The position numbers were made by a program, and so were the translations under genes. The notes under the pieces were generated by a model, which was given only the letters and a program-made list of their open reading frames with translations, had not been told where the DNA came from and did not search any database. From assembly GCA_020353535.1 (NCBI GenBank), contig CP070696.1, forward strand, positions 4,266,549-4,330,548: DNA of 64,000 nt. The letters run 5' to 3'. The DNA is from Spirochaetaceae bacterium (GTDB lineage Bacteria; Spirochaetota; Spirochaetia; SZUA-6; DRHE01). Positions 1 through 8,416 of the stretch are shown here, in pieces (the first letter of the stretch is position 1; the number at the start of each line of letters is the position of its first letter).

Positions 1-2
1 TA

Positions 3-74
3 TTGGATTCAGAACCGGAATACAGGCGCATATATTGGCAGCTTGGATACCGACTAATTAATAAAAACCGATGA
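3..74 (+). CDS. Possible 3' end of an unidentified gene (partial)
   Basis: The first bases of the window are open in all three forward frames. Frame 3 gives 23 residues of protein-like composition, ending in LGYRLINKNR before a TGA at 72-74. This could be the tail of a gene entering from the left. The fragment is too short to assign to a family, and frames 1 and 2 are also open for about 60 bases, so the frame choice is weak. Confidence 0.2.
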   Translation: MDSEPEYRRIYWQLGYRLINKNR

Positions 75-143
75 CTGTTGGGATTAATTTAAGTGTCACT
101 TCTGTTACCTCTCGAATTGAGTAGAATTGTAAATTCAGGCAAA

Positions 144-161
144 CTGGAGTGCACACTCCAG
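144..161. promoter_or_regulatory. Operator-like palindrome upstream of the first binding-protein gene
   Basis: CTGGAGTG and CACTCCAG form perfect 8-bp arms around a 2-bp centre, giving an 18-bp symmetrical site about 70 bp before the start at 232. No T-run follows, so an operator is more likely than a terminator. A second perfect 12-bp palindrome, AATTGTACAATT, lies at 222-233 directly on the predicted start codon. A TTGACA at 192-197 followed 17 bp later by TAACCT (215-220) could be the promoter between the two sites. The regulator is unknown. Confidence 0.4.
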
Positions 162-231
162 GTCATAACGCCGCAAAGCTTCACCCACAGATTGACAGTG
201 GTTTTGCTTTAAAATAACCTGAATTGTACAA

Positions 232-1467
232 TTGAAATCTGTATCTATCACGCTGCTAACTCTGATACTCTTCACCGTCGCTCTCCAGGGTCAAGAGTTG
301 AACATGCTCTATATGGCCCAGGCCGGCTATCAGCCCTCGGATATTCTCCAGCAGGCACGATCTTTCGAGGAAAAGACAGGAATCGTGGTCAACCTGTCGT
401 TTTTCGAATATGAGGATCAGTACAATGTTATCATCGAGTCATCGAAGAAAAAGACGGCGGACTACGACATCATACTGGTTGATCTGATATGGACCGCCGA
501 TTTCGCCGAAAGGGCGATAATCGATCCGATTCCCTCATATCTGGTGGACGAAGTCAGAGAAGGAATAATCCCGGAAATCTATTCAGCCTTCACCTACGAC
601 AATCGAATCTGGGCTGTTCCGTTTCTGGCCAACTTCCAGCTGTTCTACACGAACATGGAGTTGCTGCATCGAGCCGGCTTCATCCGTCCGCCGGCAACGT
701 TGGAGGAACTCGTCGACATGGCTTCTACGGCGAAGAAGATGGGCGTGATCGAGTATCCCCTATTCGATTCCCTACGGAAGCAGGAAGCTCTAGTTTGCGA
801 GTTCGTATGGCTGGTAGGCGCTTTTGGCGGCGATCTACTGGATCAACGCGGCAATATCAATCTAACCGCACCGGCATGCAGGAGGGCTCTGGAGTTTCTC
901 GTGAATCTGCTTGATGCGGGATTGTTGAATCCCTATTCGCTGCACAGCGAAGAGGTCTTCGCCGCGGAGGTGTTTATCTGGGGAGATTCCCTCTTTACCA
1001 CAAACTGGACCTTCCTAACCGGATTGATTCGGGAATCCGAGTTACCGATACGGCGGAGTGGAAAGGCCAGTCTGATCCCCTCAGTTCGGGCGGTAGCAAG
1101 CAAAGGTGATACATCCAGCACGATCAGCGGTTTCCAGGGCCTTTCGGTAACACGAAACAGCCTGCACAAGGAAAAGGCGTGGCGTTTTATCGCCTTTCTA
1201 TCCTCCCCGGAGTTCCAAAGGAAGCACCTGGCGGAAATGTCGGTTTGGCAGCAAGTCTGGACCGAAGAGATTACACTTAAAGAAGACCCGGATATCGAAC
1301 TGAAGAAACAGCAGATACTTCGTGTGCACCATCGACCCATCCATCCTCGCTATCGGGAAGTGAGTGCGCGTTTGCAGTATTGGATCTACGAAGCGTTGTC
1401 GGGAAACGTCGATTCACAGGAGGCGCTGGAGAATGCCCAGCGGGACATCGATAACCTTCTACAGTAG
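232..1467 (+). CDS. Extracellular solute-binding protein (family 1), probably a sensing partner of the adjacent kinase
   Basis: This 411-residue protein has an N-terminal signal peptide (about residues 1-20) and the two-lobed fold expected of carbohydrate-type (family 1) binding proteins, with N-terminal sequence typical of the group (FEEKTGIVV, DYDIILVDLIWTADF). The only upstream start in frame is TTG at 232, and no clear ribosome-binding site precedes it, so the start is uncertain. It lies 21 bp before a sensor kinase gene, while the transporter further downstream has its own binding protein (5086-6345). The inference is that this protein binds sugar and presents it to the kinase rather than to the permeases. 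It could instead be an accessory binding protein of the same transporter. Confidence 0.8.
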   Translation: MKSVSITLLTLILFTVALQGQELNMLYMAQAGYQPSDILQQARSFEEKTGIVVNLSFFEYEDQYNVIIESSKKKTADYDIILVDLIWTADFAERAIIDPIPSYLVDEVREGIIPEIYSAFTYDNRIWAVPFLANFQLFYTNMELLHRAGFIRPPATLEELVDMASTAKKMGVIEYPLFDSLRKQEALVCEFVWLVGAFGGDLLDQRGNINLTAPACRRALEFLVNLLDAGLLNPYSLHSEEVFAAEVFIWGDSLFTTNWTFLTGLIRESELPIRRSGKASLIPSVRAVASKGDTSSTISGFQGLSVTRNSLHKEKAWRFIAFLSSPEFQRKHLAEMSVWQQVWTEEITLKEDPDIELKKQQILRVHHRPIHPRYREVSARLQYWIYEALSGNVDSQEALENAQRDIDNLLQ

Positions 1468-1488
1468 GCTAGTCGGGTAATACGGAGA

Positions 1489-3567
1489 ATGATTTCGTTC
1501 AAGGACCTGCGGCTCAAGATTTCCAGCAAAGTTGCCCTCTCCTTTGTCATCCTGGTTCTGCTCCAGGGAATCGTTACCCTGATCGCTCTTACCCTAATTG
1601 TATCTCGAACGCAGAACGACTCCCTCAGGACTCAGATGAACCGCGCCGTCTCGGGAATCGAGGGCTATTTGCAGGAGACTTTGGAGGCTCAGATGGTCAA
1701 CGCCAATCTGCTGTCGGGGCAGGCGAAGGTGATCGACTACACGGCCTTCGGTTTGACGAATTTGCTACGCCGCGAGCTGTCCGTATACCGGTCGTCTCTG
1801 CAGATGGATTCATTGAGCATCTATCTTGAACCCAATGCGCCCTTCACCTCGGTGGGAAACGGCTTGATGAGTACTTCGGCTCTCGAGGCGCAGCTGGAGC
1901 GTTCTTTTCAGGGAGAGAAGACCTTTTTCGTAACCTCGGGAGTGGAGCACATCAAGCTTAGTGTGCTTACCCCGATAGCACGAGAGGACAGAATCATCGG
2001 TGTTCTGAGCTTGAGCAGGAGCCTGGATCCGGGTTTCGTACAAAATCTGGAAAACATCACCAACAGCAAGATCATTCTACTTTTTGGAAACCTCACGACC
2101 ACTGCGGGTGATCTCAGCGTCCCGATTATCAGGAAGATCATCGCGGCGGCAGAGAATGAGAACATCCCGGCCGGAATGACCAGAATCGACGGATTTGTGG
2201 TCAGCTCGCTTACCATGGAGAGCTTCAGAGAGCCGGGGGGGAAGATCTTTTGTTTACTCGACACGACGGAATACCGGCGGATCATCACACGGTACTATTT
2301 GATCTCCTTGATCACGACCTTCCTCATCCTTTCGATAGCACTGCTCATTGGCATTTTTTTCTATCGAGTCACCTTCAACAGGCCGTTTCAGTATCTATTG
2401 AAGGGAGTCCACAAGATCTCCGAAGGCGATCTGCACTATCAATTTCAGGTTCCGGCCAAGGATGAATTCGGCGATCTGGCCAAAGCCTTCAACATGATGC
2501 GGGTAAACCTGATCGCCAGGGAGCGGGAGCTTCTTCAGCTGTCTCTTTACAACACACTCATTCTGGAGAATGTACGAACCGGTATCATCACGGTGAATCT
2601 GGAAGAGGAGGTGACCACCTTCAATCCGGCTGCAATCCGGATCCTCTCAATGGACTCGGAAATGGTGAAAGGAGTAAAAATCACTTCTCAGGTATTTCCC
2701 CATTCCCTGTCCGAATTGATCGGGGAGAGCCTGAAAGACAACTCCTCCTATGTCACCGGTAAAGAGGTGATCATCGGTCAGCGCGGGCAGAACAAGATCC
2801 TGGCCTTGAGCACATCACCGCTGCTTTCCAAGGACGGTGAAAAAATCGGAATGATCGCGATCTTCGAAGACATCACACGGGTGAAACAGCTGGAGGAGAA
2901 ACTCTCCGTATCTTCCCGACTGGCGGCACTAGGAGAGATGGCTGCCGGGGTGGCTCACCAGATTCGTAATCCCCTGGGTGTCATGAAGGTATCGGCAGAG
3001 ATGCTCCGAGATTATTACCGGGTTGTTGATGACGAACGCAACTATCAGCGGATCACCCATATGATGATCAGTGAGATCGATACCCTCAACATCGTGATCC
3101 GGAATCTGTTGGATTTCGCCAGGCCGAGAGACGTTCAGAAATCACCGTGTTCGATCAACGAAATCATCCGCTGTTCTCTGGGAAGCCTACCTCTGGACAA
3201 GTACCCCGCGCTGGAAATTAAAACGCTCGATTTGGATCATCTCCCCGATTATCTGATGGACAAGAGCCTGATTGAACAGGTACTGTCCAATCTCATCCTC
3301 AATGCCATACAAGCTTCCCCGCCGGATGGAAAAATCCAGATAAGCGCGGACATGAAACAAGGACATATGCAGATTATCATCCAGGACTGGGGTTGCGGTT
3401 TCGACGAATCCACGCGCAAGCAGATCTTCAATCCCTTTTTTACGACCAAGTCGGACGGTACCGGATTGGGTTTGTCCATCAGCCATCGCATCATCGAGCA
3501 GCACAGCGGAACAATCGACGTGTTCTCTCAACCGGGAGGCGGCTCAACGTTTCGCGTCACCTTGTAG
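1489..3567 (+). CDS. Membrane sensor histidine kinase (periplasmic sensor - HAMP - PAS - HisKA - HATPase)
   Basis: At 692 residues this is a full-length hybrid-free sensor kinase. A transmembrane segment at about 13-35 and a second at about 267-290 flank a periplasmic sensor of roughly 230 residues (CACHE-like by size and position). HAMP (about 290-345) and PAS (about 350-460) follow. The dimerisation helix carries the phosphorylatable histidine at residue 490 (AGVAHQIRNPLG). The ATP-binding domain shows the N box (LILNAIQAS), G1 (DWGCGFDE) and G2 (GTGLGLSI). It is flanked by a binding-protein gene and an NtrC-type regulator gene starting 12 bp downstream, so the three form one signalling operon. 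NtrB/AtoS-like kinases share this arrangement. Confidence 0.93.
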   Translation: MISFKDLRLKISSKVALSFVILVLLQGIVTLIALTLIVSRTQNDSLRTQMNRAVSGIEGYLQETLEAQMVNANLLSGQAKVIDYTAFGLTNLLRRELSVYRSSLQMDSLSIYLEPNAPFTSVGNGLMSTSALEAQLERSFQGEKTFFVTSGVEHIKLSVLTPIAREDRIIGVLSLSRSLDPGFVQNLENITNSKIILLFGNLTTTAGDLSVPIIRKIIAAAENENIPAGMTRIDGFVVSSLTMESFREPGGKIFCLLDTTEYRRIITRYYLISLITTFLILSIALLIGIFFYRVTFNRPFQYLLKGVHKISEGDLHYQFQVPAKDEFGDLAKAFNMMRVNLIARERELLQLSLYNTLILENVRTGIITVNLEEEVTTFNPAAIRILSMDSEMVKGVKITSQVFPHSLSELIGESLKDNSSYVTGKEVIIGQRGQNKILALSTSPLLSKDGEKIGMIAIFEDITRVKQLEEKLSVSSRLAALGEMAAGVAHQIRNPLGVMKVSAEMLRDYYRVVDDERNYQRITHMMISEIDTLNIVIRNLLDFARPRDVQKSPCSINEIIRCSLGSLPLDKYPALEIKTLDLDHLPDYLMDKSLIEQVLSNLILNAIQASPPDGKIQISADMKQGHMQIIIQDWGCGFDESTRKQIFNPFFTTKSDGTGLGLSISHRIIEQHSGTIDVFSQPGGGSTFRVTL

Positions 3568-3579
3568 GAGCCTAAGGCC

Positions 3580-4914
3580 ATGCGAAGAATCCTTGTAGTG
3601 GATGATGAACAGAATATGCGCAACGCCCTCTCAATTCTGCTGGAAAAGCACAATTACGCGGTCTGTACCGCCTGCGACGGGAGAGAAGCCATCGCTACGA
3701 TCGATGGGGGAGAGGTTGTTGATCTGATTATTACGGACTTGAAGATGCCGAATGTCGATGGAATCGGTGTGTTGAAGTATCTGACGGAAAAGAAGCACAA
3801 AATACCGCTGGTGCTGATCACCGCTTTTGGATCCATCGAGGCGGCCGTAGAGGCGATGAAGATGGGGGCGGCCGATTTCATCACAAAACCTTTTAATAAA
3901 GACGTAATCTGTCACGTGATCGACAGGATCTTTCAAATGGAAAATCTCAACGAGGAGAACAGACATCTGAAGGGGATTCTCCAAAATGAAAAGCTTGTTT
4001 ATAAAAGCAGTTCCATGCAGCAAATTATAAACACGGCAACAAAAATTGCTACTGTTGCAGCACCAGTGCTGATTACCGGGGAAAGCGGCGTTGGCAAGGG
4101 GCTGATCGCTGAGACCATTCATAAACTGGGTGGTGAAGCTTCCCGGCCTTTCATCGCCATCAATTGCCCCACGATTCCGGAAACACTTTTGGAGAGCGAG
4201 CTGTTCGGGTACAGGAGAGGGGCGTTTACCGGCGCCGACAGCGACTTCAAGGGTAAAATCCGTCTATCAGAAGGGGGAACTCTGTTCCTGGACGAAATCG
4301 CTGATATTCCACTGAATGTTCAGTCCAAACTCCTACGAATACTTGAGGAGAAGCTCTTCGAGCCTCTGGGGAGCAATACGACAATCAGAATCAACAACCG
4401 TATCATCTGCGCCACAAATCGCGAGTTGAAGCAGCTCGTCGATGATGGGCGATTCCGAAAAGACCTGTACTACCGCATAAACACCATCACTATCGAAATA
4501 CCTCCCCTCTGCAAACGCCCCGAGGACATCATTCCCCTTGCTGAGTTTTTCATCACCCACTTCGCCAAACAGATGCGGAAAGAGATAACAGGACTGTCAG
4601 AGAAAGTCAGACAAGCCTTGATTCACTACACCTGGCCGGGCAATGTACGGGAGTTACGCAACGTCATGGAAAGAGCGGTGGTTCTTTCTCAGGACAAGAA
4701 GATCGAGCCTGCCGATCTGCCCCTGGAGTTGCGGGAAGGCAGCGGCGTCGACCAACCGCAGCAGGATAACAAACTCGAGAGTGTGGAGGTGAGCTTGCTG
4801 AAGGATGCACTCAACGCCAACCGCGGCAATGTGACCGCGGCCGCTGTCGCTCTAGGGATCTCCCGCAGCACCCTCCGTTACAGAATGAAGAAGTACGGTC
4901 TGGTCCGCGGTTGA
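3580..4914 (+). CDS. NtrC/AtoC-class sigma-54-dependent response regulator
   Basis: The 444-residue protein has three standard parts. A receiver domain carries the phosphoacceptor Asp53 (LIITDLKMPN). A sigma-54-interacting AAA+ domain has Walker A GESGVGKG and an intact GAFTGA loop, which contacts sigma-54. A Fis-type helix-turn-helix ends the protein (GNVTAAAVALGISRSTLRYRM). It follows the kinase gene by 12 bp and is presumably its partner. Immediately downstream are a sigma-54 promoter and repeated sites, the first overlapping this gene's stop codon, so the sugar transporter operon at 5086 is the obvious target. Among AtoC-type regulators the signal cannot be told from sequence, but the neighbouring genes suggest a carbohydrate. 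Confidence 0.95.
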   Translation: MRRILVVDDEQNMRNALSILLEKHNYAVCTACDGREAIATIDGGEVVDLIITDLKMPNVDGIGVLKYLTEKKHKIPLVLITAFGSIEAAVEAMKMGAADFITKPFNKDVICHVIDRIFQMENLNEENRHLKGILQNEKLVYKSSSMQQIINTATKIATVAAPVLITGESGVGKGLIAETIHKLGGEASRPFIAINCPTIPETLLESELFGYRRGAFTGADSDFKGKIRLSEGGTLFLDEIADIPLNVQSKLLRILEEKLFEPLGSNTTIRINNRIICATNRELKQLVDDGRFRKDLYYRINTITIEIPPLCKRPEDIIPLAEFFITHFAKQMRKEITGLSEKVRQALIHYTWPGNVRELRNVMERAVVLSQDKKIEPADLPLELREGSGVDQPQQDNKLESVEVSLLKDALNANRGNVTAAAVALGISRSTLRYRMKKYGLVRG

Positions 4915-4955
4915 AATGATCAATCCAGTCGCAGACAAACGGTTGAAATGAACCG
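4908..4955 (+). promoter_or_regulatory. Paired upstream activator sites for the sigma-54 operon
   Basis: The 12-mer CGGTTGAAATGA occurs twice, at 4908-4919 and 4940-4951. The copies are offset by 32 bp, about three helical turns. The second copy sits in a perfect inverted repeat, CGGTT-N6-AACCG (4940-4955). They lie about 85-130 bp upstream of the sigma-54 promoter, the usual place for NtrC-type enhancer sites. Binding by the regulator at 3580-4914 is inferred. Confidence 0.7.
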
Positions 4956-5036
4956 ATTGCTATTTTCCTCTGAAGACTGTCGCAACTATCTATCACCGAT
5001 ATAAGAAATTATAATATTGTATTCGCTACCCAGTCC

Positions 5037-5052
5037 TGGCACGATTCTTGCT
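5037..5052 (+). promoter_or_regulatory. Sigma-54 (-24/-12) promoter of the sugar ABC operon
   Basis: TGGCACGATTCTTGCT matches the consensus TGGCACG-N4-TTGCW, with GG and GC separated by exactly 10 bp. Transcription should start near 5063, leaving a short leader that contains AAGGAGG before the ATG at 5086. Confidence 0.9.
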
Positions 5053-5085
5053 AAATTTAAGAAAAACCCATACAAGGAGGAGCGT

Positions 5086-6345
5086 ATGAAAAAAGGTTTT
5101 GTACTGCTCGCATTGATTTTTTGTGCGGGTCTGCTGTTTGCCGGCGGCCAAAAAACAACGGCCGGCGAAGTAGAGGTCCTGCACTGGTGGACCTCTGGTG
5201 GAGAAGCTGCCTCGGTGGCCGTGCTCAAGGAATTGCTGGAAGCTGAAGGGCACAGGTGGAAAGACTTCGCCGTTGCCGGTGGTGGTGGTGATCAAGCTAT
5301 GACCGTGCTCAGATCCCGGGCGGTAGCCGGAAATCCGCCTACCGCAGCCCAGGTCAAGGGACCGCAGATTCAGGATTGGGCGGAAGAGGGATTATTGACG
5401 AATCTCGATGACGTAGCTAAGGCGGAAAACTGGGACAATCTCATCCCCAAGGTCATTGCCGACATCATGAAGTACCAGGGTCACTACGTGGCGGTCCCGG
5501 TGAACGTGCACAGGATCAACTGGATGTGGGTCAATCCGACCGTGTTCGAGAAGGCCGGCGCCGACATACCCAAGACCTGGGCTGAGGCCGAGGTAGCGGC
5601 CAAGAAGATTAAAGCCGCCGGCATGATTCCCGTTGCCTGGACCGGCCAGCCCTGGGCGGAGATTACGGTCTTCGAGACGATCGTAGCCGGCGTCGGAGGT
5701 ACGGATTTCTACAAGAAGACCATGGTGCAGGCGAATCCCGCCGACATAAACAGCCCTACGATGGTCAAGTGCCTCGAAACACTCAAGAGGATGAAGCAGT
5801 ATACCGATCCGGGCGCGCCGGGACGGGATTGGAACCTGGCCACCGCCATGGTGATCAGGGGGGAAGCCGGGATGCAGTTCATGGGTGACTGGGCTAAGGG
5901 TGAATTCATAGCTGCGGGCAAAAAGCCGGATGTCGATTACATCGCCGTGGCCGCTCCCGAAACATCCAAGCAGTTCCTCTTCAACGTAGACAGCTTCATC
6001 ATGTTCGAGGTAAAGGACAAGGCCGCCAAAGAGGCGCAGAAAGCCATGGCCCGCTTGATTCTGGAACCGAAGTTCCAGGAGGTGTTCAACGTCAACAAAG
6101 GCTCGATTCCCGTCCGCATGGGGATGCCCGAAACTCCCTTCGATATTCCTGCGCGACTGTCGATGAAGGACTTCGTGGCCAGCGCCAAGAGCGGCGACCT
6201 GGTACCGAGCATGGCCCACGAAATGGCTACCAGCCGGGCCATCAGAGGGGCGTTCATGGACACGGTGGCCGCTTTCTACAACTCCGACATGTCCGCCCAA
6301 GATGCCGCCGCTCAGATGGCCAAAGCCGTCCAGTCGGCCAAATAG
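5086..6345 (+). CDS. Carbohydrate ABC transporter, periplasmic substrate-binding protein
   Basis: This family 1 sugar-binding protein has 419 residues counted from the ATG at 5086, chosen because AAGGAGG sits 6 bp upstream. The signal peptide (residues 1-19, ending LLFA before GGQ) has no lipobox cysteine, a form common in spirochaetes. HWWTSGGEAA near residue 32 and the later DWAKGEF segment resemble glucose/mannose-type binding proteins. It is the first gene after the sigma-54 promoter and is followed by two permease genes. A strong hairpin just after the stop codon may keep this gene's transcript more abundant than the permeases'. The exact sugar is not predictable. Confidence 0.93.
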   Translation: MKKGFVLLALIFCAGLLFAGGQKTTAGEVEVLHWWTSGGEAASVAVLKELLEAEGHRWKDFAVAGGGGDQAMTVLRSRAVAGNPPTAAQVKGPQIQDWAEEGLLTNLDDVAKAENWDNLIPKVIADIMKYQGHYVAVPVNVHRINWMWVNPTVFEKAGADIPKTWAEAEVAAKKIKAAGMIPVAWTGQPWAEITVFETIVAGVGGTDFYKKTMVQANPADINSPTMVKCLETLKRMKQYTDPGAPGRDWNLATAMVIRGEAGMQFMGDWAKGEFIAAGKKPDVDYIAVAAPETSKQFLFNVDSFIMFEVKDKAAKEAQKAMARLILEPKFQEVFNVNKGSIPVRMGMPETPFDIPARLSMKDFVASAKSGDLVPSMAHEMATSRAIRGAFMDTVAAFYNSDMSAQDAAAQMAKAVQSAK

Positions 6346-6378
6346 AAACAGGTCGCTTCAGAAATTATTCACAAGAAC

Positions 6379-6407
6379 GATGGACACCACTATTCGTGGT
6401 GTCCATC
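6379..6407 (+). terminator. Hairpin between binding protein and permeases (attenuator or mRNA-stabilising)
   Basis: GATGGACACCAC and GTGGTGTCCATC make a perfect 12-bp stem with a 5-nt loop. It is followed by ATACTTTATTG, not a solid T-run, so partial termination or protection of the upstream message from 3' decay are both possible. Confidence 0.7.
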
Positions 6408-6447
6408 ATACTTTATTGTGAGGCCAAGAGTGTAATGTCAAAGTTTG

Positions 6448-6456
6448 TGCTATAGT
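6448..6456 (+). promoter_or_regulatory. Extended -10 element for a leaderless permease transcript
   Basis: TGCTATAGT is an extended -10 motif whose last base lies exactly 7 nt before the ATG at 6463. No ribosome-binding site precedes that ATG and no good -35 is present. It may give the permeases a second, sigma-70-type promoter after the hairpin. Confidence 0.4.
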
Positions 6457-6462
6457 GACTGT

Positions 6463-7392
6463 ATGAAAGAAATGCAAGATATAGATAGGGGAACCACAGC
6501 TCGACGAAGAGGCATCTTTGGCCAGGGGCAGGAGGTGCTGCCAAAGCTGGTGCTGGCCCCCACGCTGGCAGCTGGCCTAATTTTCATCTACGGATTCATC
6601 CTCTGGACCGTCTGGATCTCCCTGACGAACTCGAAGATGCTACCGAACTACAAACTGGCGGGATTCGTGCAGTACGTCACCCTATTTGCAAAGGAACCCC
6701 GGTGGTGGCTGGCTATTACGAACCTGGTCATCTTCAGCGCTCTGTTCATCTCCCTCTGCATCGTCGTAGGACTGCTGCTGGCTATCTTTCTGGACCAGCG
6801 GATACGGGCTGAAGGATTCTTCCGGACCGTCTATCTGTATCCGATGGCTCTTTCCTTCATCGTCACCGGGGCTATCTGGAAATGGATTTTGAATCCCAAT
6901 CTTGGGGTGGAGCGGCTTGTTCAGCAACTGGGCTTCAGCGGATTTACATTTCGCTGGCTTGTGGATCCCAAGATGGCTATCTATACGATTGTCATTGCCG
7001 CGGTCTGGCAATCCAGCGGTTTCGTCATGGCCCTGTTCCTGGCTGGACTGCGGGGTATCGACAACTCCGTGATCCAGGCTGCTCAAGTCGACGGGGCAAC
7101 ACTCCCTCGAATATACAGAAGTATCATTATTCCAGCACTTAGACCGGTATTCCTGAGCTCCGTAATCATTCTATCCCACATTGCGATCAAGAGCTTTGAC
7201 CTGGTCATGGTACTGACCCAGGGCGGACCGGGACTAGCCACGGATATGCCGGCGACCTTCATGTACTCCTTTGCCTTTCGCTACGACCGCCTGGCGTTGG
7301 GTGCGGCCAGTGCCGTGGTGATGTATCTGGCGGTGATGGCGTTCATAGTCCCCTACCTGTACTCGGAGTTGCGAGGTACCCGCAATGCCTAG
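6463..7392 (+). CDS. Sugar ABC transporter permease (MalF/UgpA type)
   Basis: This is a binding-protein-dependent transport inner-membrane component of about 309 residues with six predicted membrane segments. The EAA loop that contacts the ATPase is visible (VIQAAQVDGATLPRIYRSIIIPALRP). The ATG at 6463 is preferred to the GTG at 6445 because it lies at the predicted transcript start. A C-terminal LTQGGPG motif is typical of the MalF/UgpA group. The stop overlaps the start of the second permease by 8 nt, so the two are translationally coupled. Confidence 0.92.
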   Translation: MKEMQDIDRGTTARRRGIFGQGQEVLPKLVLAPTLAAGLIFIYGFILWTVWISLTNSKMLPNYKLAGFVQYVTLFAKEPRWWLAITNLVIFSALFISLCIVVGLLLAIFLDQRIRAEGFFRTVYLYPMALSFIVTGAIWKWILNPNLGVERLVQQLGFSGFTFRWLVDPKMAIYTIVIAAVWQSSGFVMALFLAGLRGIDNSVIQAAQVDGATLPRIYRSIIIPALRPVFLSSVIILSHIAIKSFDLVMVLTQGGPGLATDMPATFMYSFAFRYDRLALGAASAVVMYLAVMAFIVPYLYSELRGTRNA

Positions 7393-8275
7393 TCTAGACC
7401 AAAGAGTAGTCGGAGAACGGGCCTCTGGATTCATCTTTTTCAAGATCTTGATCTACGCCCTCTTGCTGGCAGCGGCGATCTACTTTCTCATTCCTTTCTT
7501 TATTATGGTCATCACCTCGATCAAGACCATGAACGACATCCGTACCGGGCACCTCATTTCCCTGCCCCGGGAAGTGACCTTCGAAGCATGGCGTAAAGCC
7601 TGGGGCAGTGCCTGCATCGGCGTGAACTGCGTGGGCATGAAAGGCTACTTCCTGAACTCGGTACAGATGGTGGTCCCGGCCGTAGCGATTTCAACGATGA
7701 TCGGCGCTTTCAACGGCTACGTATTTTCCAAGTGGCGATTTCGGGGCAGTGAAACCTTCTTTACCTTTCTGCTACTGGGATGCTTCATTCCTTTTCAGGT
7801 TATTCTCCTCCCGATGTCACGAACACTGGGTCTGCTGCGTATGGCCCAAAGCACCCAGGGATTGATCCTGGTCCACACGGTGTACGGACTGCCTTTCACC
7901 TCCCTGTTTTTCCGCAACTACTATGTGGCGATCCCCGATGAGCTTGTCGAAGCGGGAAAGATCGATGGGGCGGGATTCTTCAACATATTTTGGAGGATCT
8001 TTCTGCCGATCTCCGGACCGATCTTCGTAGTTTCCATTATCTGGCAGACGACTCAGATCTGGAACGACTTTCTCTTCGGCGTATGCTTCTCCGGCAGTGA
8101 AAGCCAGCCCATTACCGTGGCCCTGAACAATCTGGTGAACACGAGCACGGGTGTAAAGGAATACAACGTGGATATGGCCGCGGCCATTATCGCCGGAATA
8201 CCCACGCTTCTCGTGTACATCGTGTCGGGAAAATACTTCGTTCGGGGACTGACCGCAGGATCGGTGAAAAGCTGA
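7385..8275 (+). CDS. Sugar ABC transporter permease (MalG/UgpE type)
   Basis: The 296-residue partner permease has six predicted membrane helices and the family signature near the EAA loop (ELVEAGKIDGAGFFNIFWRI). It overlaps the previous permease gene by 8 nt. An insertion around CIGVNCVGMKGYFLNS before the first periplasmic-side conserved block is typical of glucose-type members. No ATPase gene follows, so the transporter must borrow a shared MsmX/MsmK-like ATPase encoded elsewhere. The operon ends here; only a weak 5-bp hairpin follows. Confidence 0.92.
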   Translation: MPSLDQRVVGERASGFIFFKILIYALLLAAAIYFLIPFFIMVITSIKTMNDIRTGHLISLPREVTFEAWRKAWGSACIGVNCVGMKGYFLNSVQMVVPAVAISTMIGAFNGYVFSKWRFRGSETFFTFLLLGCFIPFQVILLPMSRTLGLLRMAQSTQGLILVHTVYGLPFTSLFFRNYYVAIPDELVEAGKIDGAGFFNIFWRIFLPISGPIFVVSIIWQTTQIWNDFLFGVCFSGSESQPITVALNNLVNTSTGVKEYNVDMAAAIIAGIPTLLVYIVSGKYFVRGLTAGSVKS

Positions 8276-8367
8276 GGATCGTGTCCTCGCGAATAAACAC
8301 ACTGAAGCAAAAATAAATTTATCCACGTTTTATCTTTTAATGAGAGACAACGGCTGCAAAGGTACTC

Positions 8368-8416
8368 TGACATGGCTTGACATGTTTTAAGCATGTAACT
8401 ATCGTTTTTACATGTC
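8368..8416 (+). promoter_or_regulatory. Promoter and repeated half-sites controlling the toxin-antitoxin pair
   Basis: TTGACA (8377-8382) and TATCGT (8400-8405) are separated by 17 bp, and the ATG at 8412 lies exactly 7 nt after the -10, predicting a leaderless message. Four half-sites overlap this promoter: TGACATG at 8368 and 8378, and the reverse form CATGT at 8392 and 8412. Autoregulation by the ribbon-helix-helix antitoxin is the expected reading. Confidence 0.6.

Noticed and set aside
5392..6300. Open frame of 302 codons opposite the sugar-binding protein
   Set aside because: Shadow of the strongly supported binding-protein gene.
8276..8300. Terminator after the second sugar permease
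   Set aside because: Only a 5-bp GAGGA/TCCTC stem without a T-run.
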